In this document: positions 1-12,112 of the stretch, one piece after another
How positions within the stretch are numbered: position 1 is the first letter of the stretch
How the letters are laid out: every line of letters starts with the position of its first letter
Source of the DNA: Ascarosepion bandense
Taxonomy: Eukaryota > Mollusca > Cephalopoda > Sepiida > Sepiidae
Assembly: GCA_037127315.1 (NCBI GenBank)
Contig: JBBBDQ010000191.1
Location: 17,239,501 to 17,303,500 of the forward strand
Length of the DNA stretch: 64,000 nucleotides
Direction of reading: 5' to 3'
The notes under the pieces: model-generated
The model's database searches: none
Told to the model about the DNA's origin: nothing
What the model saw: only the letters and a program-made list of their open reading frames with translations
Position numbers and translations under genes: made by a program

Positions 1-4
1 TTCC

Positions 5-66
<62 letters not shown>
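5..66. repeat. (CA)n then (TA)n microsatellite
   Basis: Compound dinucleotide array, about 18 CA units followed by about 12 TA units. The same CA/TA junction type recurs throughout the window. Confidence 0.98.
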
Positions 67-527
67 CATGCTAGTTGTGAATGATCACTTCTTTGAATAT
101 TTCTTACTATTTATGATATTACGGCATATGTCAAGTTGGTCGACAGGGTCTTCTGTTCTGTTGTTCCCAACTTCTTGCAAGACTAGCCAATTGTTTACTT
201 CCGCTGCCATAACATTTCCCAAAGAACTTGAGACACTATTGCTGTATAGTCAACAACAAAGACAAATTAATGGGTTTTCCATAATATTGTTAAGGCAAAA
301 CGGAAGCGGCATTCGATTTTTAACCAATCAATGCAACAAATGATTTATCAATGCGGCAAAACGATTCAAACAAATGTCGATAAATCATTCCGAGTAAAAG
401 TTTACCAGTTCAGTTTTATTGTTGTGGGGATCTCCCTTAGTGGACGTGTTACTCACACTAATTGGTCGTAGTTTCCCTGTGTCAGATTGCTAGAGTTCTC
501 TAGGTACCACTAAAAAACTGAATGGGA
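67..527. other. No recognised feature
   Basis: A 91-codon open frame lies at 68-343 on the plus strand but it has no recognisable domain and no splice or codon evidence. I see nothing else here. Confidence 0.6.
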
Positions 528-877
528 TTTTTTTTTTAATCATATCACCCCGAGCAAGGCGGTAACGCCACTGACATGCAGGGGGCTACGGAAGAGTAAA
601 AGTTTGGAAAAGAGAAAGCCGAAAACCACATCCTAAACAGGAAACAAGGGATAAGCCTCTTCACCAGTTCAATAGACGTGGGTGGAGTGTAAACCGGGCA
701 ATAGTTTAGTCTATCTACTTCAATTGAAAAGAAAAAAAAAGAGAAAAAAAAAAAAAGAGTAAAAGTTTTGGAAAGAGAAAGTCGGAAACCACATCCTAAA
801 CAGGAAACAAGGGATGAGCCTCTTCACCCGTTCAATAGACGTGGGGGGAGTGTAAAGGACGTGGGTGGAGTGTAAAT
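528..877 (-). mobile_element. Dimeric SINE, B-box GGTTCACACTCC family
   Basis: Read on the minus strand, two related monomers of about 100-150 bp (cgcccggttcacactccacc ... gtttcctgtttagga ...) are joined by an A/T-rich linker. The element ends in a TTGCTCGGGGTGATATGATT segment followed by oligo-A. Close copies lie at 5943, 17192 and 38436. The GGTTCACACTCC segment resembles a Pol III B box, but its parent RNA is not certain. The left monomer has a small internal duplication near 848-872. Confidence 0.75.
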
Positions 878-1003
878 GTTCGTATTTGTATTTTGCTACG
901 CTACTTTACGTTAACAGCTCTTCAATTTATGTCCTGTATCTATGTATAGATTTGTTCTCGTAAAACTGGCGACATGTTTAACATATTTTGTGTGTTCAGA
1001 AAG

Positions 1004-1240
1004 TAGTGGTGCTCCTGCTATATATTTCGAGATCCTTGATGAAATCCAAAGAAGGATTTGTAATGTTATTGTTTCTAACATGGGATCTTAACTTGGGTCA
1101 CATTTCCACCGTTGTAATGTAATTTCTGTATAACCTTTCTATAAATACTTTCATGATACATGTTATGATAAACTCCCCTCTATTGTAAATATTCTTTGGC
1201 GTTTCATTTTTAAACGTTGCTATTATTATTTCCCACCCAC
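1004..1240 (+). pseudogene. LINE reverse-transcriptase C-terminal fragment
   Basis: Conceptual reading gives GAPAIYFEILDEIQRRI-like wording followed by a CNVIS-type stretch and FYKYFH. This is the conserved end of jockey/CR1-type LINE ORF2 proteins. It is frameshifted and contains stops. Matching fragments lie at 51754-51956 and 39640-40275 on the other strand. It is a dead 5'-truncated fragment. Confidence 0.6.
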
Positions 1241-1890
1241 CACAAAGACATTTTAAATATAGGAACTAGTTAGGACTACATAGAGACCTGGATGTATTAT
1301 GGTAGCTGTAGTAAGAATGGTAAGAATGTGTTGTAAGGAATACTGTAGTATGTTTGGGTCAGTAATCGTGGTTAGCTAAGTTGAAGATAAGACAAACCGA
1401 AGACCAGCTTTTCCCTATCTCCTTATTTGTTTGGCTTTGTACCACACGTATTATATGAAAATAAACATTATTCCTTTCTATTGTACATAGAATTAATTAA
1501 TTAAAACGTATTAATAAATTGGCGAGATCTTATACTTTTACAGTCAAAATGGCTAGATGTAACCATCACCTAACCATAAGCTAACAGTTTCTTCTTTCAC
1601 AATTGCACCCCTGTTTTCTTCTTTTCATTCAAATTTTATCTTCAAAAATTTAAATGCGACGTCAATCTTTATCTTCTATCCTTTTAATGTTCTTTTATTG
1701 ATTTCCCTTTTTAATAATGCTTTTCTTATACTATTTCACATTCATTAATCTTCAGTGTATCTATCTTGCCTTCCTTAGGGCGAAATGATTGAAAAGAATG
1801 ACGTTTTTCACTAACATGTATTATGATTCAAGGGAGAACCAAAATTGAATGGCACGAAACTTCGTCTGAAATTAATATATATCTCCTCTA
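1241..1890. other. No recognised feature
   Basis: AT-rich non-coding sequence. No repeat copy, exon or structured RNA was recognised. Confidence 0.5.
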
Positions 1891-1894
1891 CCTG

Positions 1895-2835
1895 ACAATG
1901 CGTCGTTTATAGCGTAAATCAGTTTTTAACCTTATGAAAGATTATAACGTTAAGCAGCAATATGTCCGCTATTGCTTAATAGATAAATTTCGAAAGGTTA
2001 TTACTTCTGCAGAAGCATTTAAAAACTATGCGATGCATACTGGTTCAGTGAAGGATCATATATATCAACTTTAATTTTAAATGGTGACTGATACACATCA
2101 AATTGGAAGACGACTCGCTCTGAATGAAAAAAGATTATTAAACTGAATCCACGTCAAAGTCCCGGAGACTTGGCTCAAAAACTGTCCACGAACATCTCAA
2201 GTGAATTGAAAATAAAACTTACAAAAAGAAATATGGGTTTCTCATAATCTTTCGATGCATAGCCAAATTCAAAGTTTCACCATCTGCATTAGTCTTTTAA
2301 ATCTAGAATATCAGTCTTTCATTTTTGCATCGCATTGTTACAGGTTATGAAAAATGGTCATTGCAAAAAAAATTAGGACACTTGTTATCACAGACTAAGA
2401 AACCAATGCCAATAACAAAACCTTGCTTTGTGGCTAATAGAATATGAAAGGTGTCAGTCGTCACGAACTTTTCGAACAGGAAAGGAGTATCACTTCAACC
2501 GTTTGTTGCCAGCTATTTAGTCAAATAAGCACAGTTACTCATCACTATGAAAAATAAACCACTCAAAAAGTAAAATCCTTACAATGGTATAATCTTTCAA
2601 ATTTTCCTTCCACCCCAGATAAAAAAAAATTACCGATTTTTGTTTGTTTTGTTTTTGATCACTAGAGCATTTTACTGGTGGCAGAACATTCAGAGACAAA
2701 GATGCTGAAATATTCTTTCAAACTTTTTTTCAAGGAGAATCTTAGAATTGTATAAATATAGAATCAAAATTCTGCAGTCACATTGGGTTGCTGTCATTGA
2801 AAATAAAGAGGATTATCCCTATGATAAATTATAGT
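1895..2835 (+). mobile_element. mariner transposase relic
   Basis: Conceptual translation with frameshifts starts with an HTH-type N-terminus (QQYVRYCLIDKFRK, 1950-2010), followed by RRLALNEKRLLN and DLAQKLSTNISSELK (around 2100-2210). A C-terminus FRDKDAEIFFQTFF ... HWVAVIENKEDY ends near 2830. Order and spacing match a roughly 340-residue mariner transposase. Stops and frameshifts are numerous, the catalytic DDD residues cannot be assembled, and no TIRs were resolved. Confidence 0.65.
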
Positions 2836-3117
2836 TAAATCATTTTAATTTACATTTTTTCATAAAAAATTATGTCCACACTTTGCTTTCATTGTAGTTC
2901 TTAATCTTTTCTCAACTGAAGGGCATCACTTCTTCACCATCGCTTTGCTCAAATTGTACCACGGTATCGTAGGGACTTCTTTTAGTTTTAACACGCGAAA
3001 GATGAGATACGTAAAACATCGCTCTCCAATATGGCCCGTATTGCAAATTACATAGGATAGTATCAGGGTTTGATACAGGTAAGATCGACTTGTGGAAGAA
3101 TGCAGGGAAATAGTTAC

Positions 3118-3146
3118 TGCAGTTCTTACATTAATTTAGAAAATCG

Positions 3147-3199
<53 letters not shown>

Positions 3200-3449
3200 A
3201 CTTATTTATAAATGGAACGTTGTCTCTGTGTGTGTAGTGCAGAAAATCGATAATATATATATATAAAAAGCAAGATGCTTGTGTGTGTGTCTGTTTATCT
3301 GTCTGTATGTCCTTTATACAAATCCACAATTGTTATCCGATTCTCACCAAACTTCACAGAAATATTCATTAGGCTGAGTCTGAGCTCCTGGACCATGGAT
3401 TAGTTTTAAAGTTTTCATTACACCCGAGCAACGCCGGGCTATACTACTA

Positions 3450-3450
<1 letters not shown>
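3118..3450 (+). mobile_element. Helitron-like non-autonomous element, 3' end
   Basis: Shares a long segment with 18050-18626: AGAAAATCGATAAT, a (TA)n run, AAAAAGCAAGATG, GAGTCTGAGCTCC, GACCATGGATTAG and a final CCCGAGCAACGCCGGGC before CTAG at 3447-3450. A GC-rich hairpin shortly before a terminal CTAG is the usual Helitron 3' end. No Rep/Helicase coding was seen, so the class is tentative. The internal (TA)n runs from about 3149 to 3192. Confidence 0.45.

Positions 3451-3498
<48 letters not shown>
3451..3498. repeat. (TA)n microsatellite
   Basis: Pure TA array directly after the CTAG end of the Helitron-like element. Confidence 0.97.
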
Positions 3499-3500
<2 letters not shown>

Positions 3501-4740
3501 CATATTTACGTCTTTTTGACGTGGGACTGCAACATCTAAAGTTACACTTCACAAACTTCGCTCGATCGATGGGGTACATGCGGTAGTTAAACAAAAGCCA
3601 TCAAACGGTAAGTGGTTCAGCAGGTCTTACTTTGCCAAGATCAATTGTGATTACAGGTAAAAGTGGTGGTCTTACAGCGTCGCGTATTGGTGGACAGTTT
3701 AGAAAAGGGAGGACAGCGCTGTGAGGGGGAAGCGAAATGTTTCGACACACACCCACGACTGATACAGTTCAATTTTCTTCGATTCTGTTTCATTGAGTTC
3801 TCCATGATGGATTAACTTCATCATTTTTTCCCCCTTGTATTCTTCTTTTCTTTCAACTCACGACTGCCAATTTCGTTCATCCTTTTTTAATTTCACATGC
3901 GTAGGTGTCCGTTTTAGCTTGATTGACAAGGTGACCAGCAATTATTCAGAGATAGTAGGGGTGGATAGCTCTCCGGTCTAAAAATCACGGTGTTGATGTA
4001 ATTCGTAATTTGTTCGTCTGATCATTCAGTCAATTGACTTTAATGAAATAAAAATGCAGGGCATTTGTTAAGAAATTTTCTGGATTTATTAATGATGCTG
4101 AATTGTCAGTAAATCGTTTCTGGCTTTTGCATTTTTTTGCAGTTTCTTTCAGGAGTCCTCAGCACAGTTTCTACTTAGTAATTATTCATTTAACTAAAAA
4201 CAAATATTGCCTCAATTGTGAATACATCATCATCATCGTATTCATCATCATCAGTTACACGAATGGATGTGGTAGTAGATTCACTCCACAGCTGATTACC
4301 TGGTAACTTCTCTCTACATCTCCGAATTGTTATCCGTAGGCGTATTTACTCTTGCGTATCGTGTCCATACTTCTTTAAATCACACCACAACCGACGCCAT
4401 CCAGGTTAAAGTTTTGTCTTGTTCACAGAAATGTGGTCATTGATTCCACTGAGGGAAATCTCCATGATTGTCATTAACTTCCGCTTGGCAAACTCTCCAC
4501 CCAGCGATGTCAGGTCAGCACAGCACTGGCTACATACATAGCAACGGTTCCTAGCTTAATCTATTGTGCTAGATGGCATTTGATCCTACAAGGACGTTTC
4601 ATTTGTCACTTAACATGTCTTATTTAGAATCTGGCCACTCTCTTCACCAGAAATGGCTGGTGAGGGAAGCATATTAGTGGTCGATGACCCGACTAAAAAG
4701 GTAGTACTGGGCTTCATGATACTAGTAAAATGTAGCACTC
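3499..4740. other. No recognised feature
   Basis: Unique-looking non-coding DNA with a short CATCAT run near 4228-4252. No exon or repeat family was identified. Confidence 0.5.
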
Positions 4741-4744
4741 GTAC

Positions 4745-5066
4745 AATGTAGCAATTACAACTCTTTTGGGTAATAAGTTGTGTGTTCAATACCAGCGGTT
4801 TTTGAACAAGTAACTTAAAGAGTCGGGTTAGAGGGAGATAACTCATAGCTACTAAAAGATGCTTCGCACAAGAAATGAGAATGATATACCCCAGTGATCG
4901 TAATAAAGGGTTCAGTTTTAAATTCCCTGCACCTGAAAAAGGCCGAGTCATACAACGGTCAAAACGTCGTACAAATAGCAACAAAGATGAAGACAATAGT
5001 CCGAATAATGTAAATAGTGTAAATACTACCTCATCTCAGAAATATAGACAAATTATGTACTTGTAT
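4745..5066 (+). mobile_element. tRNA-headed SINE with hammerhead-like tail (family C), decayed
   Basis: Colinear with the minus-strand copy at 26391-26735 and with part of 51050-51310. Shared blocks are GTGTGTTCAATACCAG (B-box position), AGATAACTCATAG, CAGTGATCGTAATAAAGGG, then GCACCTGAAAAAGGCCG, a loop, and CGGTCAAAACGTCGTAC, and a tail ATAGTCCGAATAATGTAAAT ... AGAAATATAGACAAAT. The ribozyme-like core here carries two core substitutions. Confidence 0.6.
4929..4972 (+). ncRNA. Degenerate hammerhead-ribozyme core (family C)
   Basis: Core CUGAAAA (expected CUGANGA), stem II GGCCG/CGGUC, AAAAC (expected GAAAC), then GUC and GUAC. The G-to-A changes at the two conserved core sites should abolish cleavage. 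Confidence 0.45.
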
Positions 5067-5070
5067 TAGA

Positions 5071-5384
5071 CCACTGTTACACACTACCCTCTTTTTCATT
5101 TTTTACTTCAGGGCGCACTTGTAAATTAAAATCCTGTGGCGCACTTTAAAATTTATTAAGGAAAAATTAATCATGTAATTTGAAAATAGAAAAATAATAA
5201 AGAAGTTTCCTCAAATAAACATTTATTTTATGACATTACATTGCTTTGTGTCTCTGGATTTTAAAAAATAATGATTTTTTAAATATATAAATAATTCATA
5301 AATTATTGTTCTTTTAACTTGAGACACACCTGGCTATCTATTGAGTGCAATAGTATGCTCCGGCACCCCAGTTAAGAAACGCTG
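5071..5384. mobile_element. Possible hAT-type MITE
   Basis: The right edge, read on the minus strand, is CAGCGTTTCTTAACTGGGG, typical of hAT terminal repeats. The left edge CCACTGTTACACAC is only a loose match, and no 8-bp target duplication was confirmed. The interior is AT-rich without coding. Confidence 0.25.
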
Positions 5385-5942
5385 TATTAGTCAATACCGA
5401 AATCATGAAATAATTATTCGATTGTGTTGAACTTAATCCAGGTTGGGTGTTTTTCGGTGGTTGCAATATTCTAAACCAAGCCATTCATTAGTGGAGAGTG
5501 TTTGCATTACTGCTTTCTTGATAATTTCACAGCATGTTTGGATGCTATCAGCTTGTCAGAGAATGCTGACTGTTGTATCAAAAATATTAAAGACTTGTTT
5601 TTCTTTGCTCCGTTTGTCATGAAAAGATAAGGAGCCCACAGAAAGAAATATTGATCAAAAGAAAATTAAACAGAAACAACTAGTCAGGAGAAAATAATAT
5701 CGGTTTCATATTATGGCCATATTCACAAATAAATCTAATGCTTTCGAAAAATTGTTCTTTGAACAAAAGAAATAAATACGTTATCAAAATAAAATTGATA
5801 GAGGAAAGAACAATTTGCTACAAATTCAGCACGCTCTTAAAACAAAATCGCATTTTTCTAGACAGCCAAATTAAACAGATTTTAAATGTAGATTTTCTCT
5901 TTTCCAATCTTTTCACTTTTCTTTTTTGTTTATTTTTTCACT
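5385..5942. other. No recognised feature
   Basis: AT-rich non-coding sequence. A 68-codon frame at 5738-5944 looks like chance. Confidence 0.5.
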
Positions 5943-6301
5943 AGATAGTAGATAGACTAAACTATCGCCCGGTTCACACTCCACCCACGTGTATTGAACA
6001 TGTGTAGAGGCTCATCCCTTGTTCCCTGTTTAGGAGGTGGTTTCCTGCTTTCTCTTTTCCAATCTTTTCACTTTTCTTTTTTGCTTATTTTTTTCTTTCA
6101 ATTGGCGTAGATAGACTAAACTATCGCCCGGTTCACACTCGACCCACGTCTATTGAACAGGTGTAGAGGCTCATCCCTTGTTCCCTGTTTAGGACGTGGT
6201 ATCCGGCTTTCTCTTTTCCAATCTATTCACTCTTACGTAACCCCCTGTACACCAGTGGCCTTACCGCCTTGCTCGGGGTGATATGATTAAAAAAAAAAAA
6301 T
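5943..6301 (+). mobile_element. Dimeric SINE, B-box GGTTCACACTCC family
   Basis: Two monomers with CGCCCGGTTCACACTC at 5966 and 6125 are separated by a T-rich linker. The 3' end carries TTGCTCGGGGTGATATGATT and an A-run at 6290-6300. Same structure as 528-877, 17192-17523 and 38436-38768. Confidence 0.8.
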
Positions 6302-8539
6302 TAAACGATCAATAAGAAAATGATCTGACAAAAATGTAATTAAATACAAATAACAACTACAAATTCTTCAGAAATAATCTCCAAATATTTAGAAGGATAA
6401 CGGTAAACTATAAACCGCGTCCATGTAAATGATCAGTAAGCATCCATTGACCAACCATTGAAATTTACCGTCGATTGAAAATGATAAAATCCTAATTAAT
6501 TATATCATTATTTCCTCTTTTAGTTACATGTGCTATCGATTTTAGCTGGTTCTTTTGTTGAACGTCCTTAAGTGATGTGGTTTCTGTTAAACTTTTACAG
6601 TACTTTTTCATTTTGTAGAGCCAGTTCACAATGGTTGAAGAAGGATGGTCTCGCCAATTTATCCGCAGGCGTCAAAGCTATTTTAAATCATCAATCATGG
6701 AAAGCGTATACCGCTGACAGTTTAGATGATTCTGAAGGTGTTTAGAACAACGCATGACCTCCATATAAAACTCAAATATTTAGGAACATGACTAGTGTTT
6801 TCAGGTTTATCTTTTAGTTTTGTAGCAATTTGTGGTGTTGAATGAAACTCCCTCTAGCGCAGCTGATTTTATGTTCAATTCTGTTATGTCCTATACTATT
6901 TTTATATAACAAATTCATATACCGTATGGGGGTATTTGAAATTCTTAGTATTTAAGTTTTATGATTAATTCAGATAAGGTGCCATCATTGCTTTCATTTC
7001 AGTTTGAGATCATAGTTTCTGTTTTGGAAATGCTTATTTAGAGTTTTATTTTTATGAAACACTAGATAAAGTGTGCTAATTTTTTTTATTCAAGATCATT
7101 CGTAACCTAAATATTAATGCTTATATAACCGGCATAGCCTCGTCTTAATCAAAACAATGGTATCGAGAGGGAAAGCATGATCGTTGTATGGACTGCTAAA
7201 ATGACCCGTGCCTATCTTTTCATATATCTGTTTTCAATACGCAGTTCATAGTCTTGGAAAATGGTTGCAATAGTCAGAAACAGTATTAAAATACATAAAT
7301 TCGCGCACTGATGTTTGTTTCACATTTTGCTTGTGTTTTTACTGACTTCTTTGGTCAGAAGAAAATATTTTTAGATAGCAAGAATTCTTTTGTTTTTGTT
7401 TCTTTGAGGTAATGATTTAGTGATATAATTACTTTTACTTAGCTGTAAAACTATTCATTATAATATTTTTCGATATTAACCTTATGAAAAGACATATTTA
7501 ACTTTTAATTCCACATCTTCAACCACTTTTTAAAGACGTTTATAATCCCACCATCCAAAGCTATTTTTTAATCAATTCGTTCCACACAAGGTGAGGATGC
7601 TGCTAAAACTTATGAGTCTACTGGAAGTAAAAAAGAATGAGAAAACTATACAAGAAACCAGAATCCCAATCCTAAACAGAAAAAAACTTATACTCCTGTT
7701 CAAAAGAACGAGTAGGATTAAGAACCGAACGATGGACAAACGTAATTATTCTTATTGATTTTACTTAGCAAAGAACAGTGAATTTTACAGTCTTCCAGGA
7801 AATAATACTTTTTATTAGAGGAATTATATAAAAACTGGAATAAATAATAATCAGGAGGTTGCATATCCTTTATATGATAGAAGAAGTAATACTATTCTGG
7901 AGGATGTCTTTTTTATTGAGACTTAGTATAAGTCAGCTGAAGAGGGCTAAAAAAGTAACGTTCAAAAGTAGTCAAACTTCGGTTGAATACTTCCAGATTC
8001 TGATATAAAATCGACCAATATCTAACATTTTTTGTTGTTTATTCTCGCGTAAACTGAAACTTTATATACTATTTTTTGAATGAAAACCGGCTTTTTCACG
8101 GTTATTGATCGTTAATTTCACTTGTTCCTCTGACCATCACTTGCATTTCACTCACTCATCACAGAGCAAAATGGTTTCATTAGATTTCATTATTGTTTCA
8201 TTAGATTTCATTATTGTTTCATCTTCTAAAACATCGTTCCCAAACCTTTCTCGCTTACATTACATAAAGAATACACTTCCGAAAGACAAAAATAATCAGA
8301 ACTGGCGAAATGATCAGGATATGTCGTGCGGATTTTTGCAGGTAGAAAATCTTGCTAAAGCAGCAGTTTAGAAATACATGTATTTAAATGAGGTGACAAT
8401 AAATATTCAGCCAAGTCCATAATATGTTAAGCATGGTAATTCCTGATATTATTTGGCTGCCGTTTGTGCAATAATATACCAGAACTAAGTTTGTTAAAGA
8501 TGGACCCTTTCAGCTGTTGCTTACAAATTGTTCAGTTTA
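6302..8539. other. No recognised feature
   Basis: A long AT-rich stretch. A short direct duplication (TTTCATTAGATTTCATTATTG twice, near 8175-8215) is the only local structure seen. No homology to proteins or repeats elsewhere in the window was recognised. Confidence 0.5.
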
Positions 8540-10320
8540 GCTTCACCCCACTTCATGTTTTCTTCTATAGTTGGAGCACGACCCAGATTGGTCGGCATGC
8601 AATAAACTGTGTTTAAATGTAAAAATACAACTACAAACGTTCTTCTTTGATGTGCTGTGTCGTTTCTGGACGAAGGCGATCTTATCCCTCCAGATCTTTT
8701 TGTCACGTGAAGCTCTTAATATATTTTGCTTTGTTATTTCACCCAAAACCTTGCTCTGCCATCAATTTGTTCAAGCCCATCAAGTATATCACGCGCTGTT
8801 TTCCCCTGTCTTTCTATCTGCCCTGTGAATATCAGATTATCCAAACCCTGCATGTCTCCCTTTATCTGTAATAATGAATCTCCCTATATCTGCACATTTT
8901 TCGGTCAGCCATTTTTCGTTAGCCTGTCTGCATTTTTTCCTTATTTCTTTCGGTATTTTTATTTCTTTGTAATTTTTATTTTTTCGCATTCCGTTCCATG
9001 TCTTCGCATTGTTTTCTGTCTCCTTTGCATCATGCCGAGAATCTCATTTGCGATCTATTCGTTTTTTCCTTTTGCGTCTATTTTCCTTTGGGATGATATC
9101 ATTTGCTGATGTCAGTGAAGCTTATTTTAATGTGTTCCATTTCGAGTTTCCGTTTTCATGTTGTCCTTCATATTTTCTTTTCACACTATTAGTATATTTT
9201 TCTTCAGATTCGGGTGGTTCAGGAATCAATTTTGGGTTCTGCGTTAGTCTGTTATATTTCAATTTGGGCGCTTGTGATCACATACACAGTAAGGTTGGTT
9301 GGTTGTTTTGTTTTATGGAATATCAACCTCGGTGGGTCATTTAATACCAACTAATTTTATTTATTTATTGCTGGTAATATCTTTTTCTTTCAACAATTTA
9401 TTGTTTGTATATAAATTTTTGTGTCTAGTAATACTTTTTTTTCTTTTCGAGTATTAACATTCATTGGGATTTGTTTTTAAGGGCAGGGTCTCCAAGTCCC
9501 ACCCTGTTATTTAACCCATAACTGGAGGAAGAGACGGATTAATACCTTTCCCAAGGGTACCAGTGCTTAAGTAAATGCAGGGTATTCAACTGGAATTCGA
9601 ACTCGGCTCACCGATTTCTTTTTCCCAGCTGATATCTACTGCACCACAACTCACATCCGTCACTAAACACTTACAGCACCCGGTATTCCCAAGCGGTCAA
9701 CCATCTAAGTACGAACCAGGCTCAACGTTGCTTAACTTCGGAGATCGAGCGAGAACATGTGTATTCAACGTGATATGGCCGTAAGCCCCACAGTAAAGAT
9801 TTGGATAGGTTTTGCAGTGACAAACTGCATTCCTAAATCTCTTCTTGATAGTTATGTCGTCGTTTTTGTTTTTAGTTTCTTCTTCTGTACTTTTCCATGT
9901 TCATAATCGTCTTGGATGTTCCTAGAATCAGGTTTTGGCTAATACCTGGTTATTCACCGTGCATCATTGCACACATTTTTCTTCGCGTTCCTTCTAGATT
10001 TCTACTCCGAATTTGCCAGCTATTTTCTTTTCCCTCTCCTTGCTTAATTTGGAATTCAGGTTTCTCGTGATAATTATAATTTATTGTGATTTACACTGAG
10101 CCTTGGCATTGTCTAGTATGGAGTAGAAAGATTCGATTTTCATTAGTACTTGTGTTGTGGGTGCATACACGATTATAATAGATATGTTGAAATGCTTTCC
10201 TTTTAGTTTTGTACATGTTCCAGTTGTCCACAGTTGTCTAACGTTCTAACGTTCCATGTCCCGAGAGTTATTCTTTGTTTGAAGCGAACAGTCGCCGGAA
10301 CACGATCCGGTGACACACAT
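8540..10320 (-). pseudogene. LINE (endonuclease-RT type) relic, split by a SINE
   Basis: On the minus strand, 10310-9800 reads as a LINE endonuclease piece: GKHFNISIIIVYAPTTQ, then NAKAQCKSQ and an EHPRRLxTWKS-like stretch. After the SINE at 9295-9788 comes a linker (IIPKEKIDAK-like wording, 9110-9000), then the C-terminal end around 8880-8640 (LDNLIFTGQIE, GLEQIDG). The catalytic RT core is missing and frames are broken. EN, linker and C-terminus follow the correct LINE order, so the pieces belong to one insertion later split by the SINE and deletions. Confidence 0.6.
9295..9788 (-). mobile_element. 5S rRNA-tRNA chimeric SINE, full length
   Basis: Minus strand order: 5S rRNA-like head (AACGTTGAGCCTGG, ACTTAGATGG and GGGAATACCGGGTG-type blocks), tRNA-like part with B box GAGTTCGAATTCC, a GTTATGGGTTAAATAACA segment, and a long LINE-like tail with CCTGCCCTTAAAAACAAA. 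A 10-bp near-identical target duplication flanks it: CACAGTAAGG at 9285 and CACAGTAAAG at 9789. Copies at 50134 and 62346 have the same length of nearly 500 bp, so this is a complete unit. Confidence 0.85.
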
Positions 10321-10621
10321 GCCCCGCCTTACCGAGTGGGAAGTTAAATCGCATACACTTAACCCCCTTCACGCCGTTAGGTTTCACATTTTGTTTGATA
10401 TTTGTCATATTTCTTGGGATTAATTGTAGAATAGTTTTTTTTTGTATCAGTGGTATATTGAGATACCGCCTCTAGTTAGCTGATCGGGGTCTCATCAAGA
10501 GTTCATCCGCCCTTCAATAGGTTTTATTTATCATACAACTGGATTGCTAACAACCAAGTTCACTTAAACATGAAGTTGGGTAGCCGGTTTTGTCGTTGAT
10601 ACTCCGGCAGTAGAACTCATA

Positions 10622-10623
<2 letters not shown>
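10321..10623. other. No recognised feature
   Basis: Non-coding sequence between the LINE relic and a microsatellite. Confidence 0.5.

Positions 10624-10677
<54 letters not shown>
10624..10677. repeat. (TA)n microsatellite
   Basis: Pure TA array. A second one lies at 10837-10869. Confidence 0.97.
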
Positions 10678-10680
<3 letters not shown>

Positions 10681-10833
10681 GCAAAAACTTCAAGAGAGGA
10701 TTGGTAAATAATCTCAATGGATCCTAGTAATATCGGTCAAACATTGAAACTGATCCAACAGGGAGCTCTATGTACATTTACAGAGCATATATTTGTAAAT
10801 TTAATCTGTAAGTTCAAATTACAGAATTTACAG

Positions 10834-10836
<3 letters not shown>

Positions 10837-10869
<33 letters not shown>
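10837..10869. repeat. (TA)n microsatellite
   Basis: Pure TA array upstream of the mariner relic. Confidence 0.95.
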
Positions 10870-10871
<2 letters not shown>

Positions 10872-11029
10872 ACCTTGAATAAGTTTTTGCTTTGAACAGA
10901 TGGTGTTCACAGAACTGCGTGCGTTTAGTTTCAAATGCTAAGGCATTTATAAGGAAGCACTATAAGTAAGCTTGAAATCCAATGTATGTCATTTCACCAA
11001 AGTGTAAACAACCTTGTTTTTATGGCGGT

Positions 11030-12066
11030 AAACATGCCGGATTTCGTGCCAAAGAAAGTGCATTTGCGAGGAATCTTTACTGCACTACTTTATTCAAAAG
11101 AACTCTGCAGCTGAAGCACACAGAATACTTGTTGAGACTTACGGAATTCATGCTCTGTCGGAAACAACATTCTGGTATTACTTTAGATGCTTCAAAAGTA
11201 ATGATTTTTTATTGAAAATAAAAAAACGTTCTGGCGAAAAAAATTTAAGAATTAGAGACATTAATTCATGAAGACTCATGTCAAGCGCAAGCTGAACTTG
11301 AAGAATCATTAACAGTTTATCAAACAACAGTTTCGATACGTTTGAAAGCATAGGGAATGATTCAAAAAGAAGGACATTGATTGTCGTACGAATTGAAGCT
11401 GAGAGACATCCTGTCACGTGTGAACAGCTACTTCAACGGCAGTAAAGAAAAAGTTTTTTTTGCATCGTATCATGATCATCGATGAAAAGTGGATACACTA
11501 CGATAATCCTAAACGTAGAAGATTGAGGGGTAATCCTGGCCATGCATAAACATCGGTGGCAAAGCCGAATATACATGGTTCGAAGCTTTTGCTTTGCATT
11601 TAGTAGGACCCCCTGAGTGTAGTTTATTATGAACTGCTTAAACCGACCGAAAACATCACGAGAGATTGCTACCAACTACAATGGATGCGTTTGAGCCGAG
11701 CATTGAAAAAAAAAAACGGCGGCTATACAAAGAGACCGGACAAAGTGATTTCGCAACATGACAAATCCCAGCTACATGTTGAAAATCAGGTAAAAACCTA
11801 CTCGGAAACGTTTAAGTGGGAAACATTACTCGATTCGCTGTATTCACCAGACATTGCCCAGTCCAATTATTACTTGTTCCGATCGATGGCATATGGCCTG
11901 CCTGAGCAGCACTTTCATTCTTATGAAGATGCCCGAAATGAATCGACTTAAAAGACGTGTCATTTTTTGATGTAGAATTCAAATGCTGCCACAAAGATGA
12001 AAAAGTAGTGTCAACAATGGACAATATTTTCAGTGACGTTTTTCTTCCTACTTTTTGTAAATAAAA
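11030..12066 (+). mobile_element. mariner transposase pseudogene
   Basis: Starts at 11034 with MPDFVPKKVHLRGIF. After a frameshift it continues AAEAHRILVETYGIHALSET (11106-11165), then the catalytic-region IDEKWIHYDNPKRR (near 11475) and VVYYELLKPTENI (near 11620), and ends in an open frame at 11685-11951 containing QHDKSQLHVENQVKTY and SPDIAQSNYYLF. The Asp expected in the last motif (usually SPD..PSDY) is replaced by Asn. With several frameshifts, the element is certainly inactive. The family match to mariner is clear over the whole length. Confidence 0.85.
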
Positions 12067-12112
12067 CATTACTTTTCATGAAAAATCAGCGAGAACATCT
12101 TCAAAGTCCTAA